From the NCBI GenBank assembly GCA_016932165.1, contig JAFGDK010000022.1, positions 1 to 64,000 on the forward strand: DNA of 64,000 bases, written 5' to 3'. The translations under genes and the position numbers were made by a program. Every line of letters begins with the position of its first letter. Positions within the stretch are counted from its first letter, which is position 1. The notes beneath the pieces were generated by a model. That model saw only the letters and a program-made list of their open reading frames with translations, had not been told where the DNA came from and ran no database searches. The stretch is from Anaerolineales bacterium. Lineage in GTDB: Bacteria; Chloroflexota; Anaerolineae; Anaerolineales; UBA11579. Positions 45,874-56,069 of this stretch are shown here, one piece after another.

Positions 45874-47084
45874 CCTCCCCCAAAAATTTTAATAATCTTC
45901 TCGCTTATTTCTGTCTCCTCGGCATCCTGTTCAGCAAAATATTCCTCAATAAATTTTGACCGCCTTAACCGCAGTGCCATGATGGCTACCTGACGCAAAT
46001 CATCCTCATCGACAACTAACCGGTTATCTGCCGCGGCCATCGCCCTGGCTGCCTCAAAAAGAGTAATCTCCGCCCGAAGGGAGGCAATCCCCACATCCCG
46101 GATCAAATCCAGTCCCATCCTGGAAATCTTATCAGGCAGTTCAACCTGAGACACGATTTCCCGGGCTGCCAGGAGTTCATCGCGGGCAATCATCATCTCA
46201 TCCGCGTACATCTCCACCACCCGTTTTGGATTAATCATATATACTCGCGCCAGCTGATATGCTGCCTGTCGTTCATTCACATCTTTTAATCCCTGCACCA
46301 TCAACCTCAGACCAAATCTATCCAGGATTTGTGGACGCAAGCTTCCTTCTTCAGGATTCATCGTTCCGACCAGAGTAAAACGAGACCGGTACGTGGCTGA
46401 AAACTGACCACGCCGTACAGTATAGCTGCCCTGGGCAGAAGCATCCAGGATAACATCCACGACCTCATCTTTTAGAAGATTAACTTCATCAATATAAAGA
46501 ATATTCTTATCCGCATGAGATAAAATGCCACGTTTTACCCGCAATCGCTGGCTGGCTGCTGCCCTTTCATCCAAAGACCCAATCACATCCTCCATCTTGG
46601 CGTTCAGAGGCAATTCCACAAGTTTGGCTGGTCTGAGGGACGATAATCGTTCACCGTTTTTATATTTCTGCGCGCAAGAGGGACACAAAGACTCAATCCC
46701 GCCGGTCTCCACATCCTCCTCCAGACAGCCGTAATAGCAATTGCTTTCATTTACATACGGCATTAAGTCCATCAAACTGCGCACGCTGGTGGTTTTTCCC
46801 GTTCCCCTCGGTCCAACCAGCAGTACGCCCCCAACATTGGGGTTGATCAGCGTTAGGATCAACCCCAGTTTCATCTCCTTTTGTCCCACAAGAGCCAAGA
46901 ATGGAAACGGCCATTGTTCAGCAAATCCGGCATCGCCCTGGGATAAATCGTCAAGATGCCTCCCGGTTACGCGGTCAATCAAATCACGAATTGAACGGAT
47001 ACCGGTGGTCACCTCAGTGCCCTCTGGATTGCGGAAATCCCTTTCATCCGGTTTTAATTCTGCATCATCCATATCTGCATCCAA
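45870..47084 (-). CDS. Magnesium-chelatase subunit I-like AAA+ ATPase
   Basis: This 404-residue protein has Walker A LLVGPRGTGKTTSVR, a Cys insertion (CYYGCL...LCPSCAQ), the ChlI-type GSLDERAA, Walker B ILYIDEVNLL and sensor TMNPEEGSLRPQILDRFGLRL. The fold matches BchI/ChlI. No BchD or BchH gene is close, and the gene is found with housekeeping genes, so it may serve another chelatase or a MoxR-like maturation role. The rsmD gene starts within its end. Confidence 0.88.
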   Translation of the reverse strand: MDADMDDAELKPDERDFRNPEGTEVTTGIRSIRDLIDRVTGRHLDDLSQGDAGFAEQWPFPFLALVGQKEMKLGLILTLINPNVGGVLLVGPRGTGKTTSVRSLMDLMPYVNESNCYYGCLEEDVETGGIESLCPSCAQKYKNGERLSSLRPAKLVELPLNAKMEDVIGSLDERAAASQRLRVKRGILSHADKNILYIDEVNLLKDEVVDVILDASAQGSYTVRRGQFSATYRSRFTLVGTMNPEEGSLRPQILDRFGLRLMVQGLKDVNERQAAYQLARVYMINPKRVVEMYADEMMIARDELLAAREIVSQVELPDKISRMGLDLIRDVGIASLRAEITLFEAARAMAAADNRLVVDEDDLRQVAIMALRLRRSKFIEEYFAEQDAEETEISEKIIKIFGGG

Positions 47085-47087
47085 TCA

Positions 47088-47555
47088 TCACAATTGAGCC
47101 AAACGTGATTCCTGACGGAATTTACCTGCATTAAATCTTCTTCGCTCCTCTTCTGTTTCCAAAATCAAATCTGGAACCTCCACCGGGTTTCCTTCCGCAT
47201 CCAAAGCAACGTACACCAGGTAGGCTGTATTAGTCTGCATCCTTTTCCCCGAGACCGGGTTTTCAGCATAAACCTGCACCTCAGCTTCCATTGACGTGCG
47301 CCCTACATAGCTGACCACAGCCTCTAATATCACCAGGTCGCCAATTTCGATTGGGTGTTTAAAGGTCATTCGGTCCACAGCCACTGTCACCACCCGGTTT
47401 TGAGCGTGCCGCATACAGGCCAATGCGCCCGCTTCATCCACCAGCTTCATGATCCATCCCCCATGAATGTTTCCGCGGGAATTTGCATGTTCGGGCTGCA
47501 TCAATTGGGATAAGATCGTCTTTGAACTGCTTGGGGGCTTGGCTTTTTTTTCCAT
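47088..47555 (-). CDS. Acyl-CoA thioesterase, hotdog fold
   Basis: About 155 residues from ATG 47555; the frame reaches to 47594 but would overlap the previous gene by 29 bases. The motif MQPEHANSRGNIHGGWIMKLVDEAGALAC is the BACH/YciA-type hotdog signature (split here: HANSRGNIHGG, then VDEAG). TVAVDRMTFKHPIEIGDLV continues it. It hydrolyses acyl-CoA to free acid and CoA in the cytosol. Confidence 0.88.
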   Translation of the reverse strand: MEKKAKPPSSSKTILSQLMQPEHANSRGNIHGGWIMKLVDEAGALACMRHAQNRVVTVAVDRMTFKHPIEIGDLVILEAVVSYVGRTSMEAEVQVYAENPVSGKRMQTNTAYLVYVALDAEGNPVEVPDLILETEEERRRFNAGKFRQESRLAQL

Positions 47556-47565
47556 TATTACATCA

Positions 47566-47943
47566 TCAATCCAGATCTTTCTTATGCTCTCCATGGTCCA
47601 AGGTCGGCAGTTGGTCCGGCCATTCCTGCAGGATATCTACCACATCATAGGTCAACTCTGCCATCAATGGAGCTAAAGGCCCCAACGCCGGGACTACCAG
47701 TTTCTTTGGTTTTGGTGGGGGTGTTATTTTGGGTTTATCATAAGAATAGCTTCTCTTCCTCAATATCCTGGGGTCATTACTCAACCAGCCCACATATTGC
47801 CCATAGACTGAGTATACTTCCCGGTCACGGGTAACAAAACCAATCCAATCGCCCTGGCAGTTAAAAAGATACGGATATTGCAGATAAGCCTCGGTATCTC
47901 CTTTGGACGAATAGACCGGGATTAATGTTTTATTCTTTTTCAT
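47566..47943 (-). CDS. 4-fold beta-flower domain protein
   Basis: This 125-residue protein has repeated short strands: VYSSKGDTEAYL, YLFNCQGDWIGFV, REVYSVYGQYVGWL. This is the pattern of the 4-fold beta-flower domain with its G-D-W/Y turns. A Pro/Lys-rich linker and a short helical tail follow. Function unknown. It sits between GtrA and the thioesterase on one strand. Confidence 0.7.
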   Translation of the reverse strand: MKKNKTLIPVYSSKGDTEAYLQYPYLFNCQGDWIGFVTRDREVYSVYGQYVGWLSNDPRILRKRSYSYDKPKITPPPKPKKLVVPALGPLAPLMAELTYDVVDILQEWPDQLPTLDHGEHKKDLD

Positions 47944-47955
47944 CCATCCCCTTTC

Positions 47956-48411
47956 TTACTTTACATCATTATACGTCCAGAATCGATTAATAAAGAAATT
48001 CCAAAACATAACGATGATTACTACGATAGCTAAGGACATATTCTCCCCCAAAACCGTTGGTGAGAGCAAAAAATCTGGCAAAATGATTTCAAATAACTTT
48101 ACCATTGGCTTATGGATCAATGAGAACACCACCGTACGGATTAGCAGACCAGCTGTGTTGACAATCGCAAATTGCCCTATCTGGTTCACGACAGGTTTTG
48201 AGCGCGAGTCTGGATATGTCCAATAGCGATTGAATAGAAAATTAGATACTACCGCGGCACAAAAAGAGATCACCGACGAGATCTCAGCAGGAAACTTGAG
48301 ACCAGACCTCACCAGGTTAAAAGTTAATGAATCAACCCCAAACCCAATCGTTCCCACCACTGCGAACTTAACAAATCGCTCGCGTTCTTTTGCATCTCTG
48401 ATTAAAATCAT
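47956..48411 (-). CDS. GtrA family membrane protein
   Basis: This 151-residue protein has four predicted helices. [22 protein letters not shown] and [16 protein letters not shown] and [14 protein letters not shown] are the GtrA hallmark, with the NRxWTY motif twice. GtrA proteins are thought to help transfer lipid-linked sugars across the membrane. Its ATGA start overlaps the stop of the SDR gene. Confidence 0.92.
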   Translation of the reverse strand: MILIRDAKERERFVKFAVVGTIGFGVDSLTFNLVRSGLKFPAEISSVISFCAAVVSNFLFNRYWTYPDSRSKPVVNQIGQFAIVNTAGLLIRTVVFSLIHKPMVKLFEIILPDFLLSPTVLGENMSLAIVVIIVMFWNFFINRFWTYNDVK

Positions 48412-49367
48412 CGGGTTACCAATGCATCCTTAAAATAATCGATTGTCAGGCGTAAACCTTCCTCCAGAGTAACCTCCGGTTCCCAGCCCAGGATCTCTTT
48501 CGCCCTGGATATGTCGGGCTGACGCCGCTGTGGATCCCCTTCAGAGCGCTTGGCTGGGTTAAATTCATACCCCGCATCATTACCGGCGATCTTGTTGATA
48601 AGCTGCGCAAATTCAAGCACCGTCAGCTCCTGCGGGTTGCCAATATTTACCGGGTAATGTTCAGTTGACTCAAGCAGCTGGTAGACGCCCTCGATTAAAT
48701 CTGTCACATAACAAAATGATCGGCTCTGCTGTCCGTCACCGTATACCGTCAGAGGCTTTCCTTCCAACGCTTGTGTAATAAAATTAGGAACAATTCTGCC
48801 GTCGTCAATGTTCATCCGGGGACCAAAGGTATTAAAAATCCTTACGATTCGGGTATCTACCCCATGAAAGCGATGGTAAGCCATCGTCAACGCTTCCGCA
48901 AATCGTTTCGCTTCGTCATAGACTGATCGCGTACTGATTGGATCAACATTTCCCCAATAACTCTCGCGCTGAGGGTGTTCCAACGGATTCCCATAAATCT
49001 CACTGGTAGAGGCAAGCAAATATTTTGCACCCTTAGCCAGGGCAACCCCCAAGGTATTGTGAGTCCCCAGCGCTCCCGCCTTCATCGTCTGGATCGGTAA
49101 ATTAAAATATCCATACGGGGAATTCGGATTTGGGCTGGCTGGTGACGCAAAATGCAAGACAGCGTCTAAATCTCCAGGCACGAAAATATAATCTGAAACA
49201 TCGTGCCGGATAAATGAAAATCCCTGTTTGCCGCTAAGGTGTTCCAGGTTTTCCGGCTTACCGGTGATGAAGTTATCCATCCCCACCACCTGATGTCCTT
49301 TGCCTAAAAAATAATCACAAAGGTGAGACCCCAAAAAGCCGGCTGCCCCGGTGATCAACACGCGCAT
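48408..49367 (-). CDS. UDP-glucuronate decarboxylase-like NAD-dependent SDR
   Basis: This 319-residue extended SDR has [32 protein letters not shown], the active-site [19 protein letters not shown] and [21 protein letters not shown]. These are typical of UXS, which converts UDP-glucuronate to UDP-xylose; dTDP-glucose dehydratases are the next alternative. It lies 10 bases after the lipoprotein gene and is coupled to gtrA. It supplies sugar for surface glycans. Confidence 0.9.
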   Translation of the reverse strand: MRVLITGAAGFLGSHLCDYFLGKGHQVVGMDNFITGKPENLEHLSGKQGFSFIRHDVSDYIFVPGDLDAVLHFASPASPNPNSPYGYFNLPIQTMKAGALGTHNTLGVALAKGAKYLLASTSEIYGNPLEHPQRESYWGNVDPISTRSVYDEAKRFAEALTMAYHRFHGVDTRIVRIFNTFGPRMNIDDGRIVPNFITQALEGKPLTVYGDGQQSRSFCYVTDLIEGVYQLLESTEHYPVNIGNPQELTVLEFAQLINKIAGNDAGYEFNPAKRSEGDPQRRQPDISRAKEILGWEPEVTLEEGLRLTIDYFKDALVTR

Positions 49368-49377
49368 ATTTCACCTC

Positions 49378-50997
49378 TCAATTCCAATCAATCGCTGTAA
49401 CCAGTCCATCACCGGTGAGTTGTTGAGCTTCTCCGCTCTCAGTATCCACAAGCCAGAGATCTCCTTGATAGATCAAGGCCAGGTACATTGGCGAAGATTC
49501 AACCGCATACTGTGGAAGCCAATAATACTGATGTGGGGATAAACCTTGGCCCTCTCCAACCGGGAAAAGCCTTCGAAGATTTGAACCATCCTGGTCCATC
49601 ACCATTAATTGGTAACTGCTCGTCCGGCTTTGTCTTGGCTCAAGCGCCTGTAAAAATGCAACCCTGAAAACCCTTTCACCATTTTCCAAGACTTTCTGAG
49701 GAGAAGGCAGGGGATAAGCAAACATCCCCACATCTTGAATAATCGATACTGGTGCACCGCCGACAAACGGATAAACAGCCAGATCAAACACCTGAGATTC
49801 TTCATCCACCGCAACGCCTTCCTGCGGAACATGATTCACAAAATAGATAAATTCTGAGCCAGGCGCCCAGGCAATTGGCGGGATCCACGCCCAATCACTT
49901 CGAGTCTGAACAGGCAAGGCGCGCACCAACTCTTGCATCGCACCCGTCTCAGGATTCAACAACCCGAACCCGTCTGGACGTGAGTATGCCATGTTTTGCC
50001 CTTCAGGTGAATATAAGAACTCAGTTCCCCACCACCCGTATAAGCCTCCTAGATTTTGAGAGAGCGCTTCCCTCGGTGACGACGTCCATCCAGACTCTTG
50101 GCTGAAGTTTAGGAAATAGAGATCATTGTTTGCCTCCCAACCTGGCGGGCCGGGAATGATTTCAGTTGTAGAATAGCCAATCCCCGTCTGTGACCCGGGG
50201 ATCCAATCTGCAAAGTGGATGATATTTTCAACGCCCAGATCAAATTGCTTTCCGTTTTCTACTTCAATCTGTGCCACCCACAGGGAATTGATCTTCTCCT
50301 CTCCGTCACCCGAGCGGGTATACAGCAGCCAGCGGCCGTCCGGGGATATTGAAAATATTCTGCCATCCAGATCGCCAGTTGTTACCACCGGTTGGCGCAG
50401 CCCTGTATTCTCGCGGATAATCCATGCATTTCCGGCAGAAATATACGCCAATATCCCGGGAATCGGGAGAGCAGTAAACGGAGCCTGGCTGCCCTCCATG
50501 ATGATTTCGGCCACCGCTGGGGTTACCACCACTGTACTAGACAGAGTCCGGCTGACTTCATCTCCATCCTCGATCAGGATCCGATAAGTATTCTCTTGCA
50601 GTCCATTCTGGCCTGGCTGGATCAGCCTCCGTTCACCTTCAGACAATGATTCATTCCGCAGCACCTGGGTATCATAGGCAATCACAGTCTGTTCTACCAG
50701 ATACTCTTCTTCGACCCGGACAAAGTGCACAGTATCTCCATCCTGAAGTACCGAATAAAGCGGAGGATCGCTTCGATCCAGCGAATCAATGATTAAGCCC
50801 GCCCCTTCTAGCACTTCCCGTGCCGTCGAACCCGCGCTCACCTCAACTGTTTGGCTGCCTTCTGCAGTCACAACAGTGACAGAAATCAACGCCGAACCAG
50901 GCTGCAGACTGCTGCATCCGGAGACAAAAAACACACTCAACAGGAGTATGCCATGTCTCGCAGTCTTCAAAACCAACTGGTATAATCTCATTTGCAT
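49378..50997 (-). CDS. Lipoprotein with DUF348/G5-like domains and TolB-like propeller
   Basis: This 539-residue protein has a signal ending FVSGC. A ubiquitin-like DUF348 segment follows (SVTVVTAEGSQTVEVSAG, AREVLEGAGL), then a G5-like segment ending near residue 165. The rest is a beta-propeller with TolB/DPP-like blades: FSISPDGRWLLYTR, FADWIPGSQTGIGYS, WWGTEFLYSPEGQNMAYSR, AWAPGSEFIYFVN. Likely a wall- or matrix-binding surface protein. It is divergent from scpB with only 35 bases between. Confidence 0.8.
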   Translation of the reverse strand: MQMRLYQLVLKTARHGILLLSVFFVSGCSSLQPGSALISVTVVTAEGSQTVEVSAGSTAREVLEGAGLIIDSLDRSDPPLYSVLQDGDTVHFVRVEEEYLVEQTVIAYDTQVLRNESLSEGERRLIQPGQNGLQENTYRILIEDGDEVSRTLSSTVVVTPAVAEIIMEGSQAPFTALPIPGILAYISAGNAWIIRENTGLRQPVVTTGDLDGRIFSISPDGRWLLYTRSGDGEEKINSLWVAQIEVENGKQFDLGVENIIHFADWIPGSQTGIGYSTTEIIPGPPGWEANNDLYFLNFSQESGWTSSPREALSQNLGGLYGWWGTEFLYSPEGQNMAYSRPDGFGLLNPETGAMQELVRALPVQTRSDWAWIPPIAWAPGSEFIYFVNHVPQEGVAVDEESQVFDLAVYPFVGGAPVSIIQDVGMFAYPLPSPQKVLENGERVFRVAFLQALEPRQSRTSSYQLMVMDQDGSNLRRLFPVGEGQGLSPHQYYWLPQYAVESSPMYLALIYQGDLWLVDTESGEAQQLTGDGLVTAIDWN

Positions 50998-51032
50998 ATA
51001 AATCCCAATTAAAAATCAAGCAGAATTATAGC

Positions 51033-51653
51033 ATGGCTGAGACCAAAGAGAAATTAAAACCAACCCCCGATAATTCGCTCTCCCTAAGCGCCAGAGTAGA
51101 AGCGTTATTATTTGTCGCCTCTAACTCTACCTCCACCAAACAATTAGCTGATTCTTTAGGCGTTTCAACACAGCGAATTAACACCGCCATTGATGAACTG
51201 CAACAGACTCTGGCTAATCGCGGTATCCGGCTCCAGGAAAACAAAGGTCGCTATCAGCTTACTACTGCCCCAGAAATTTCTGAGGAGGTGGAATTTTTCC
51301 TCCAATTGGAAAGTACAGCGAGATTCACAGCTGCATCCCTGGAAACCCTGGCCATTGTCGCCTACCAGCAGCCTATCACCCGCCCCGGTGTCGATGCCAT
51401 TCGCGGCGTCAATTCAGATAGTGTCATCCGAAACCTGCTCTCCAAAGGTTTGATTGAAGAGATCGGACGCAGTGATGGCCCGGGCCGGCCAATTCTTTAT
51501 GGAACCTCACCTGAATTCCTTCAGTACTTTGGATTGGGATCTATCAAAGACCTGCCTGAAATTGAGATCAAGAGAACTGTAGATTTTCTCACTGATGAAA
51601 GCTCACCTGCCCAGCATGAGCTGCCGCTGGATAACCACCTGTTGAAAGAATAA
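51033..51653 (+). CDS. scpB: Segregation and condensation protein B
   Basis: This 206-residue protein has two winged helices: LSARVEALLFVASNSTSTKQLADSLG and ETLAIVAYQQPITRPGVDAIRGV, the latter being the ScpB signature, with LLSKGLIEEIGRSDGPGRPILYGTS. ScpB joins ScpA and Smc in chromosome condensation. A TATAAT at 50981-50986 may be its -10 box. scpA is not in the window. Its stop overlaps the rluB start (TAATG). Confidence 0.95.
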   Translation: MAETKEKLKPTPDNSLSLSARVEALLFVASNSTSTKQLADSLGVSTQRINTAIDELQQTLANRGIRLQENKGRYQLTTAPEISEEVEFFLQLESTARFTAASLETLAIVAYQQPITRPGVDAIRGVNSDSVIRNLLSKGLIEEIGRSDGPGRPILYGTSPEFLQYFGLGSIKDLPEIEIKRTVDFLTDESSPAQHELPLDNHLLKE

Positions 51654-52375
51654 TGGCTGAAGAACGAGTACAAAAAATCCTGGCAAATGCCGGACTGGGT
51701 TCCCGCCGCTTCTGCGAAAAATACATCGAAGCAGGTCGTGTGACCGTTAACGGTCAGGTGATAAAACTCGGCGCAAAAGCCGATCCGGCTAAAGACCAGA
51801 TAAAATTGGACGGTAAAGAGATCAACCCTCTTCCTGATTATGTTTACATTGCCCTGTATAAGCCTCGCGGGATACTCTCCAGCACAAAAACAGAACATGG
51901 TCGCAAGTCTGTACTGGATATCGTCCCCGTTCCAGAACGAGTTTTTCCTGTCGGGCGGCTCGATATTGAAAGTGAAGGTCTCATGCTGCTGACCAATGAT
52001 GGAGAACTGGCCAATTTGCTGACCCATCCTCGCTACGGGCACGAGAAAGAATACAAGATACTTATTGCCCGCCACCCGGATGAAGACCAACTGGCGGCCT
52101 GGCGGCGCGGTGTTGTGTTGGAAGATGGCTACCGCTCCCAACCCGCCTTTGTCCAAATTGATAAATTACAAGGAAAAGGAGCCTGGCTCAAGGTTGTGAT
52201 GAAAGAAGGACGAAAGCGCCAGATCAGAGAAACAGCTGCCCAACTGGGGCTTCCGATTGTCAAATTGATCCGTATCCGCATCGGTAGCCTAAAACTGGGG
52301 GGGTTGCGCCCCGGCCAATTCCGCCCTCTGACCCCTGCTGAAGTCCGACAACTGCAGAGACCAGAAATAGAGTAG
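51653..52375 (+). CDS. rluB: Ribosomal pseudouridine synthase, RluB/RsuA family
   Basis: This 240-residue protein has an N-terminal S4 domain (ERVQKILANAGLGSRRFCEKYIEAGRV in parts) and the catalytic domain with PVGRLDIESEGLMLLTNDGELANLL holding the active Asp and TKEYKI-like HEKEYKI. KEGRKRQIRETAAQLGLPI closes it. It isomerises a uridine in 23S rRNA. scpB-rluB is a common bacterial pair. Confidence 0.94.
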   Translation: MAEERVQKILANAGLGSRRFCEKYIEAGRVTVNGQVIKLGAKADPAKDQIKLDGKEINPLPDYVYIALYKPRGILSSTKTEHGRKSVLDIVPVPERVFPVGRLDIESEGLMLLTNDGELANLLTHPRYGHEKEYKILIARHPDEDQLAAWRRGVVLEDGYRSQPAFVQIDKLQGKGAWLKVVMKEGRKRQIRETAAQLGLPIVKLIRIRIGSLKLGGLRPGQFRPLTPAEVRQLQRPEIE

Positions 52376-52388
52376 TTTTTTCTTTTCC

Positions 52389-52428
52389 AGGAGATTCAGC
52401 GCCCGCTGAAATGGCGAAGCCATCTCCT
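52389..52428 (+). ncRNA. Compact three-way-junction RNA element (unknown)
   Basis: A 40-base stretch folds completely. The outer stem is AGGAG/CTCCT (52389-52393 and 52424-52428). It encloses hairpin TTCAGC-GCCC-GCTGAA (52395-52410) and hairpin ATGGC-GAA-GCCAT (52411-52423), with one unpaired A. It lies 13 bases after the rluB stop. No T-run follows; a T-rich tract precedes it. The fold is read by eye and transcription is not shown. Confidence 0.4.
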
Positions 52429-52518
52429 AAAATATCATCCCCGCTAGTATTAATTTAATTAACCTCAAAGGCCTGATTGTGGCCATTTCTTTTCAATTCA
52501 CCCATAACGCCCACATGG

Positions 52519-52524
52519 TATAAT
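52519..52524 (+). promoter_or_regulatory. -10 box TATAAT of sucCD
   Basis: A perfect TATAAT lies 48 bases before the sucC start in a region without genes. The -35 is poor (TTCACC with short spacing). Confidence 0.4.
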
Positions 52525-52572
52525 CACCCCGTCTTATCAATCCTGCAACTAGTCAAAACAAGAGAAATATGG

Positions 52573-53712
52573 ATGAAACTACACGAATACCAATCAAAAA
52601 GATTATTTGCTGAACACGGCGTCCCAATCCCCAACGGCGAAATCGCCACCACACCGGAAGAAGCTAGAATAATTGCAGAAAAACTAGGCGGGGCAGTGGT
52701 GGTAAAATCCCAGGTGCTGGTCGGTGGTCGCGGAAAAGCAGGCGGTATAAAGCTTGCCAAAAACCCTGCTGAAGCGCAGATCCTGGCTGAGAAGATTCTA
52801 AATCTGGAGATTAAAGGCCTTCCAGTGCGTAAAGTATTAGTCGACGAAGCTGCCGACATCCAGACAGAGATCTACCTCGGCATCACCAATGATCGGGCAG
52901 CCAAAAAACCGGTTTTCATGGCATCCGCTGCCGGCGGAGTGGATATTGAAGAAGTCGCCGCCACAACGCCTGAGAAAATTATTAAAATCCATATCGATCC
53001 CCTCCTCGGGCTGCAAGACTTTCAGGTGCTCAACCTGGCCGTCGGCATTGAGATGCCCCGTGATCTCTGGGATCAGTTCAACACAGTCGCCCACGGCCTT
53101 TGGCAAGCGTACAAATCTTTCGATGCCACCCTTGCTGAGATCAATCCCCTCATCATCACCGGCGATAACCGGTTGATCGCAGTTGATGGGAAAATGATCA
53201 TCGACGACAACGCTCTCTTCCGTCACCCCGATCTTGAAAGTCACCGCGATCTTGACGTGGAAGATGCTTCTGAAACTGAAGCAAAGGAACATGGGCTTAC
53301 CTACATTAAATTAGAAGGCGAGATCGGCTGTATGGTCAATGGAGCTGGACTTGCCATGGCCACCATGGATATCATCAAATTTTTCGGCGGTGAGCCGGCT
53401 AATTTCCTCGATATCGGCGGCGGTGCAGATGAGCAGAAAGTGGCAGCTGCCTTGCGAATCATTCTTAAAGATCCAAACGTCAAAGCTGTCCTTATCAATA
53501 TCTTCGGCGGGATCACCAGGGGAGACCTGGTGGCCAAAGGCATCCTGGCTGCTCTCGAAGAGGTCAAACCCACCATACCGATGGTTGTCCGCTTGGTCGG
53601 CACCAATGCAGAAGAAGGGCGTGAATTACTTGCCAATGCCGATATGATCACTGCTGAGACGCTCGCAGACGCAGCCCAAAAGGCAGTCGCTGCCGCAAGA
53701 GGAGGGAACTAA
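52573..53712 (+). CDS. sucC: Succinate-CoA ligase, beta subunit
   Basis: ATG 52573 ([20 protein letters not shown]) is the family N-terminus; the longer frame to 52477 runs into the promoter region. The protein has 379 residues, the usual length. The ATP-grasp part has [19 protein letters not shown] and INPLII; the C-terminal part has [11 protein letters not shown] and [13 protein letters not shown] with [10 protein letters not shown]. With SucD it makes succinate and NTP from succinyl-CoA. Confidence 0.96.
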   Translation: MKLHEYQSKRLFAEHGVPIPNGEIATTPEEARIIAEKLGGAVVVKSQVLVGGRGKAGGIKLAKNPAEAQILAEKILNLEIKGLPVRKVLVDEAADIQTEIYLGITNDRAAKKPVFMASAAGGVDIEEVAATTPEKIIKIHIDPLLGLQDFQVLNLAVGIEMPRDLWDQFNTVAHGLWQAYKSFDATLAEINPLIITGDNRLIAVDGKMIIDDNALFRHPDLESHRDLDVEDASETEAKEHGLTYIKLEGEIGCMVNGAGLAMATMDIIKFFGGEPANFLDIGGGADEQKVAAALRIILKDPNVKAVLINIFGGITRGDLVAKGILAALEEVKPTIPMVVRLVGTNAEEGRELLANADMITAETLADAAQKAVAAARGGN

Positions 53713-53713
53713 A

Positions 53714-54583
53714 ATGAGCATCCTGATTGATAGCAACACTCGTTTGGTAGTTCAGGGGATCACCGGACGTGAAGGTCTGTTTCACTCCCGGCAAATGCTG
53801 GAGTACGGCACCCATGTGGTTGCAGGGACTCGCCCAGGCAAAGGCGGAGAATGGGTACTGGATGGCAAGGTTCCTGTTTTCGACTCTGTCCAGATCGCTG
53901 TTGATGTCACTGGCGCTAATACCAGTGTAATATTTGTCCCTGCTCGTTTTGCCGCAGATGCCATGTTGGAGGCAGCCGATTCAGGGGTTAACCTGATTGT
54001 TTGTCTGACCGAAGGCATCCCGGTTCAGGATATGATGCGCGTCCGAAATTACTTGGACCAAAGGGAGGTCCGGCTGGTCGGACCAAACTGTCCTGGTCTC
54101 CTCACCCCAGGAGAATCCAAAGTGGGTATCATTCCAGGAAATATTGCCATTCCCGGCAATATCGGCGTCGTCTCCCGCTCAGGAACACTCACTTACGAAG
54201 TGCTGTATGCATTGAAAGAGAAAAATATGGGGGCCAGCACCTGTGTCGGTATTGGCGGAGACCCGATTAATGGGACCAACTTCATTGATGTATTGGCTAT
54301 GTTTGAGGATGACCCCAAAACAGATACAATCGTCATGATTGGCGAGATTGGCGGCACCGATGAAGAAAAAGCCGCTGAATACATCAGCAAGCACATCACA
54401 AAACCAGTCTACAGCTTCATCGCTGGTGCTACTGCCCCTCCCGGGAAGCGGATGGGGCACGCTGGTGCTATCGTGGAGGGCAGCGAGGGCACTGCTCAAG
54501 AAAAAGTCAAAGCCTTGCGAGCGGCCGGCGTGGCTGTCGCCAATCACCCCGAAGAAATACCGGATATGATTCTAGGTGATTAA
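53714..54583 (+). CDS. sucD: Succinate-CoA ligase, alpha subunit
   Basis: This 289-residue protein has [20 protein letters not shown], the CoA-binding part, [15 protein letters not shown] and [17 protein letters not shown]. The phosphohistidine site is [12 protein letters not shown]. The start follows sucC by one base, and the RBS (AGAGGAGGGA) is in the sucC end. A bidirectional terminator follows. Confidence 0.96.
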   Translation: MSILIDSNTRLVVQGITGREGLFHSRQMLEYGTHVVAGTRPGKGGEWVLDGKVPVFDSVQIAVDVTGANTSVIFVPARFAADAMLEAADSGVNLIVCLTEGIPVQDMMRVRNYLDQREVRLVGPNCPGLLTPGESKVGIIPGNIAIPGNIGVVSRSGTLTYEVLYALKEKNMGASTCVGIGGDPINGTNFIDVLAMFEDDPKTDTIVMIGEIGGTDEEKAAEYISKHITKPVYSFIAGATAPPGKRMGHAGAIVEGSEGTAQEKVKALRAAGVAVANHPEEIPDMILGD

Positions 54584-54604
54584 TAGATCATCCTTTCTTA
54601 AACG

Positions 54605-54635
54605 AAAAACTGCTGTCGTTTTGGCAGCAGTTTTT
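54605..54635 (+). terminator. Bidirectional terminator between sucD and acpP
   Basis: AAAAACTGCTG (54605-54615) / CAGCAGTTTTT (54625-54635), an 11-bp stem with a 9-base loop, ends in a T-run in both directions. It serves sucD on the plus strand and acpP on the minus strand. Confidence 0.88.
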
Positions 54636-54653
54636 ATTTACTTCTAAAGATCA

Positions 54654-54884
54654 TTACCTGGATTCAATGAACTTCACCACATCCCCAACGGTCTCGATAT
54701 TCTGCGCATCCTCATCAGAGATCTCACCGCCAAATTTATCTTCAAAAGCCATAATCAGTTCTACGATGTCAAGCGAGTCAGCTTCAAGATCTTCCCTGAA
54801 GCGGGAATCCATTGTGACTTGATCTTCATCAACACCAAGTTGCTCTACAATAATTTCTTTCACATCCGCGAAAACTTCTGACAT
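54654..54884 (-). CDS. acpP: Acyl carrier protein
   Basis: The start at ATG 54884 has AGGAGG six bases ahead; the frame to 54917 is not needed. The 76-residue acidic protein has the DSL phosphopantetheine site in [19 protein letters not shown]. It carries acyl chains in fatty-acid synthesis. It stands alone, away from fab genes. Confidence 0.96.
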   Translation of the reverse strand: MSEVFADVKEIIVEQLGVDEDQVTMDSRFREDLEADSLDIVELIMAFEDKFGGEISDEDAQNIETVGDVVKFIESR

Positions 54885-55031
54885 TTTTAGCCTCCTGTTT
54901 ACTCTTGATTGTTCCAAACTATTCTAATCTGAATGAACCTGGTGTCAAGCAGATTTTGGTGTGCGCCCGCTGTTGTTGACAGCGTTATCTCGGGCTGGTA
55001 ATATTCATCCAACCTTCAGGAACACCAGCCC

Positions 55032-56066
55032 ATGAAAAAAGTTACGAATACCAGTTCTCGCAAGGCAGATCACATCCGCATTAACCTTGAGGAGCAGGTG
55101 ACATCTTCCCTGACCACTCGTCTGGAAGAATACCGGTTCATCCATGAGGCTTTGCCAGATCTAGATCTGGCTGGTATTGACCTTACCGCCTCCATTTTCA
55201 ACTCAGAAGTCCAATCACCTCTCTACATTTCCTCAATGACAGGCGGAACTGAAGAAGCCGCCAGGATTAATCGGAATCTTTCCCTTGCAGCCCAACAGGC
55301 AGGCATCGCCATGGGGGTGGGTTCGCAGCGAGCCGCCCTGGAGGACCCCTCCCTGGCTCCCTCTTTTCAAATTCGCCAATACGCCCCCGATATTCTCCTT
55401 TTTGCCAACCTTGGTGCGGTTCAGTTAAATTATGGAATTGGCGTAGATGGCTGCCGCAAAGTGATAGACATGATTGAAGCAGACGCGCTCATTCTCCATC
55501 TTAATGCTTTGCAGGAAGCACTCCAACCCGAAGGGGATTCCAACTTCAAAGGCTTGCTAAACAAGATAGAACAGGTTGCCGCCAGCATTGACCGGCCGGT
55601 GATCATCAAAGAAGTTGGTTGGGGCATTTCGGTATCGACCGCTAAACGCCTCTATGATGTAGGAGTCACCGCTTTCGACATAGCCGGTTCCGGCGGTACA
55701 TCCTGGTCTCAAGTGGAAATGTACCGCGCCAAAACCGACTCTCAAGCCCGAATCGCCAGTCAGTTCATCAACTGGGGCATCCCCACCGCTGAGGCAATTT
55801 CTCAGCTATCTGCAGCCCTCCCCGATGCAACCATTCTGGCCTCTGGAGGGCTGAAAAACGGCGTCGATATCGCCAAATCGATTGCTTTAGGTGCAGATCT
55901 TGGCGGGATGGCCAGTCCTTTCCTCAAGGCAGCCGTAATTTCACAAGAAGCGGTGTATGATTTCATTACTGAAACCAACCAAGTAATTAAAATCGCGATG
56001 TTTGCTGCTGGGATCAAGGATCTCAAGGCGCTTAAAAAAACCCACAAATTAGTTAAGGTTACCTGA
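55032..56066 (+). CDS. fni: Isopentenyl-diphosphate delta-isomerase, type 2
   Basis: This 344-residue FMN-dependent enzyme has RKADHIRINLEE, YISSMTGGTEEA, MGVGSQRAALED, HLNALQEALQPEGD, IIKEVGWGIS, DIAGSGGTSW and ILASGGLKNGVD, the full Fni motif set. It converts IPP to DMAPP for isoprenoids. The prenyl synthase gene follows by three bases. Confidence 0.96.
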   Translation: MKKVTNTSSRKADHIRINLEEQVTSSLTTRLEEYRFIHEALPDLDLAGIDLTASIFNSEVQSPLYISSMTGGTEEAARINRNLSLAAQQAGIAMGVGSQRAALEDPSLAPSFQIRQYAPDILLFANLGAVQLNYGIGVDGCRKVIDMIEADALILHLNALQEALQPEGDSNFKGLLNKIEQVAASIDRPVIIKEVGWGISVSTAKRLYDVGVTAFDIAGSGGTSWSQVEMYRAKTDSQARIASQFINWGIPTAEAISQLSAALPDATILASGGLKNGVDIAKSIALGADLGGMASPFLKAAVISQEAVYDFITETNQVIKIAMFAAGIKDLKALKKTHKLVKVT

Positions 56067-56069
56067 TCC

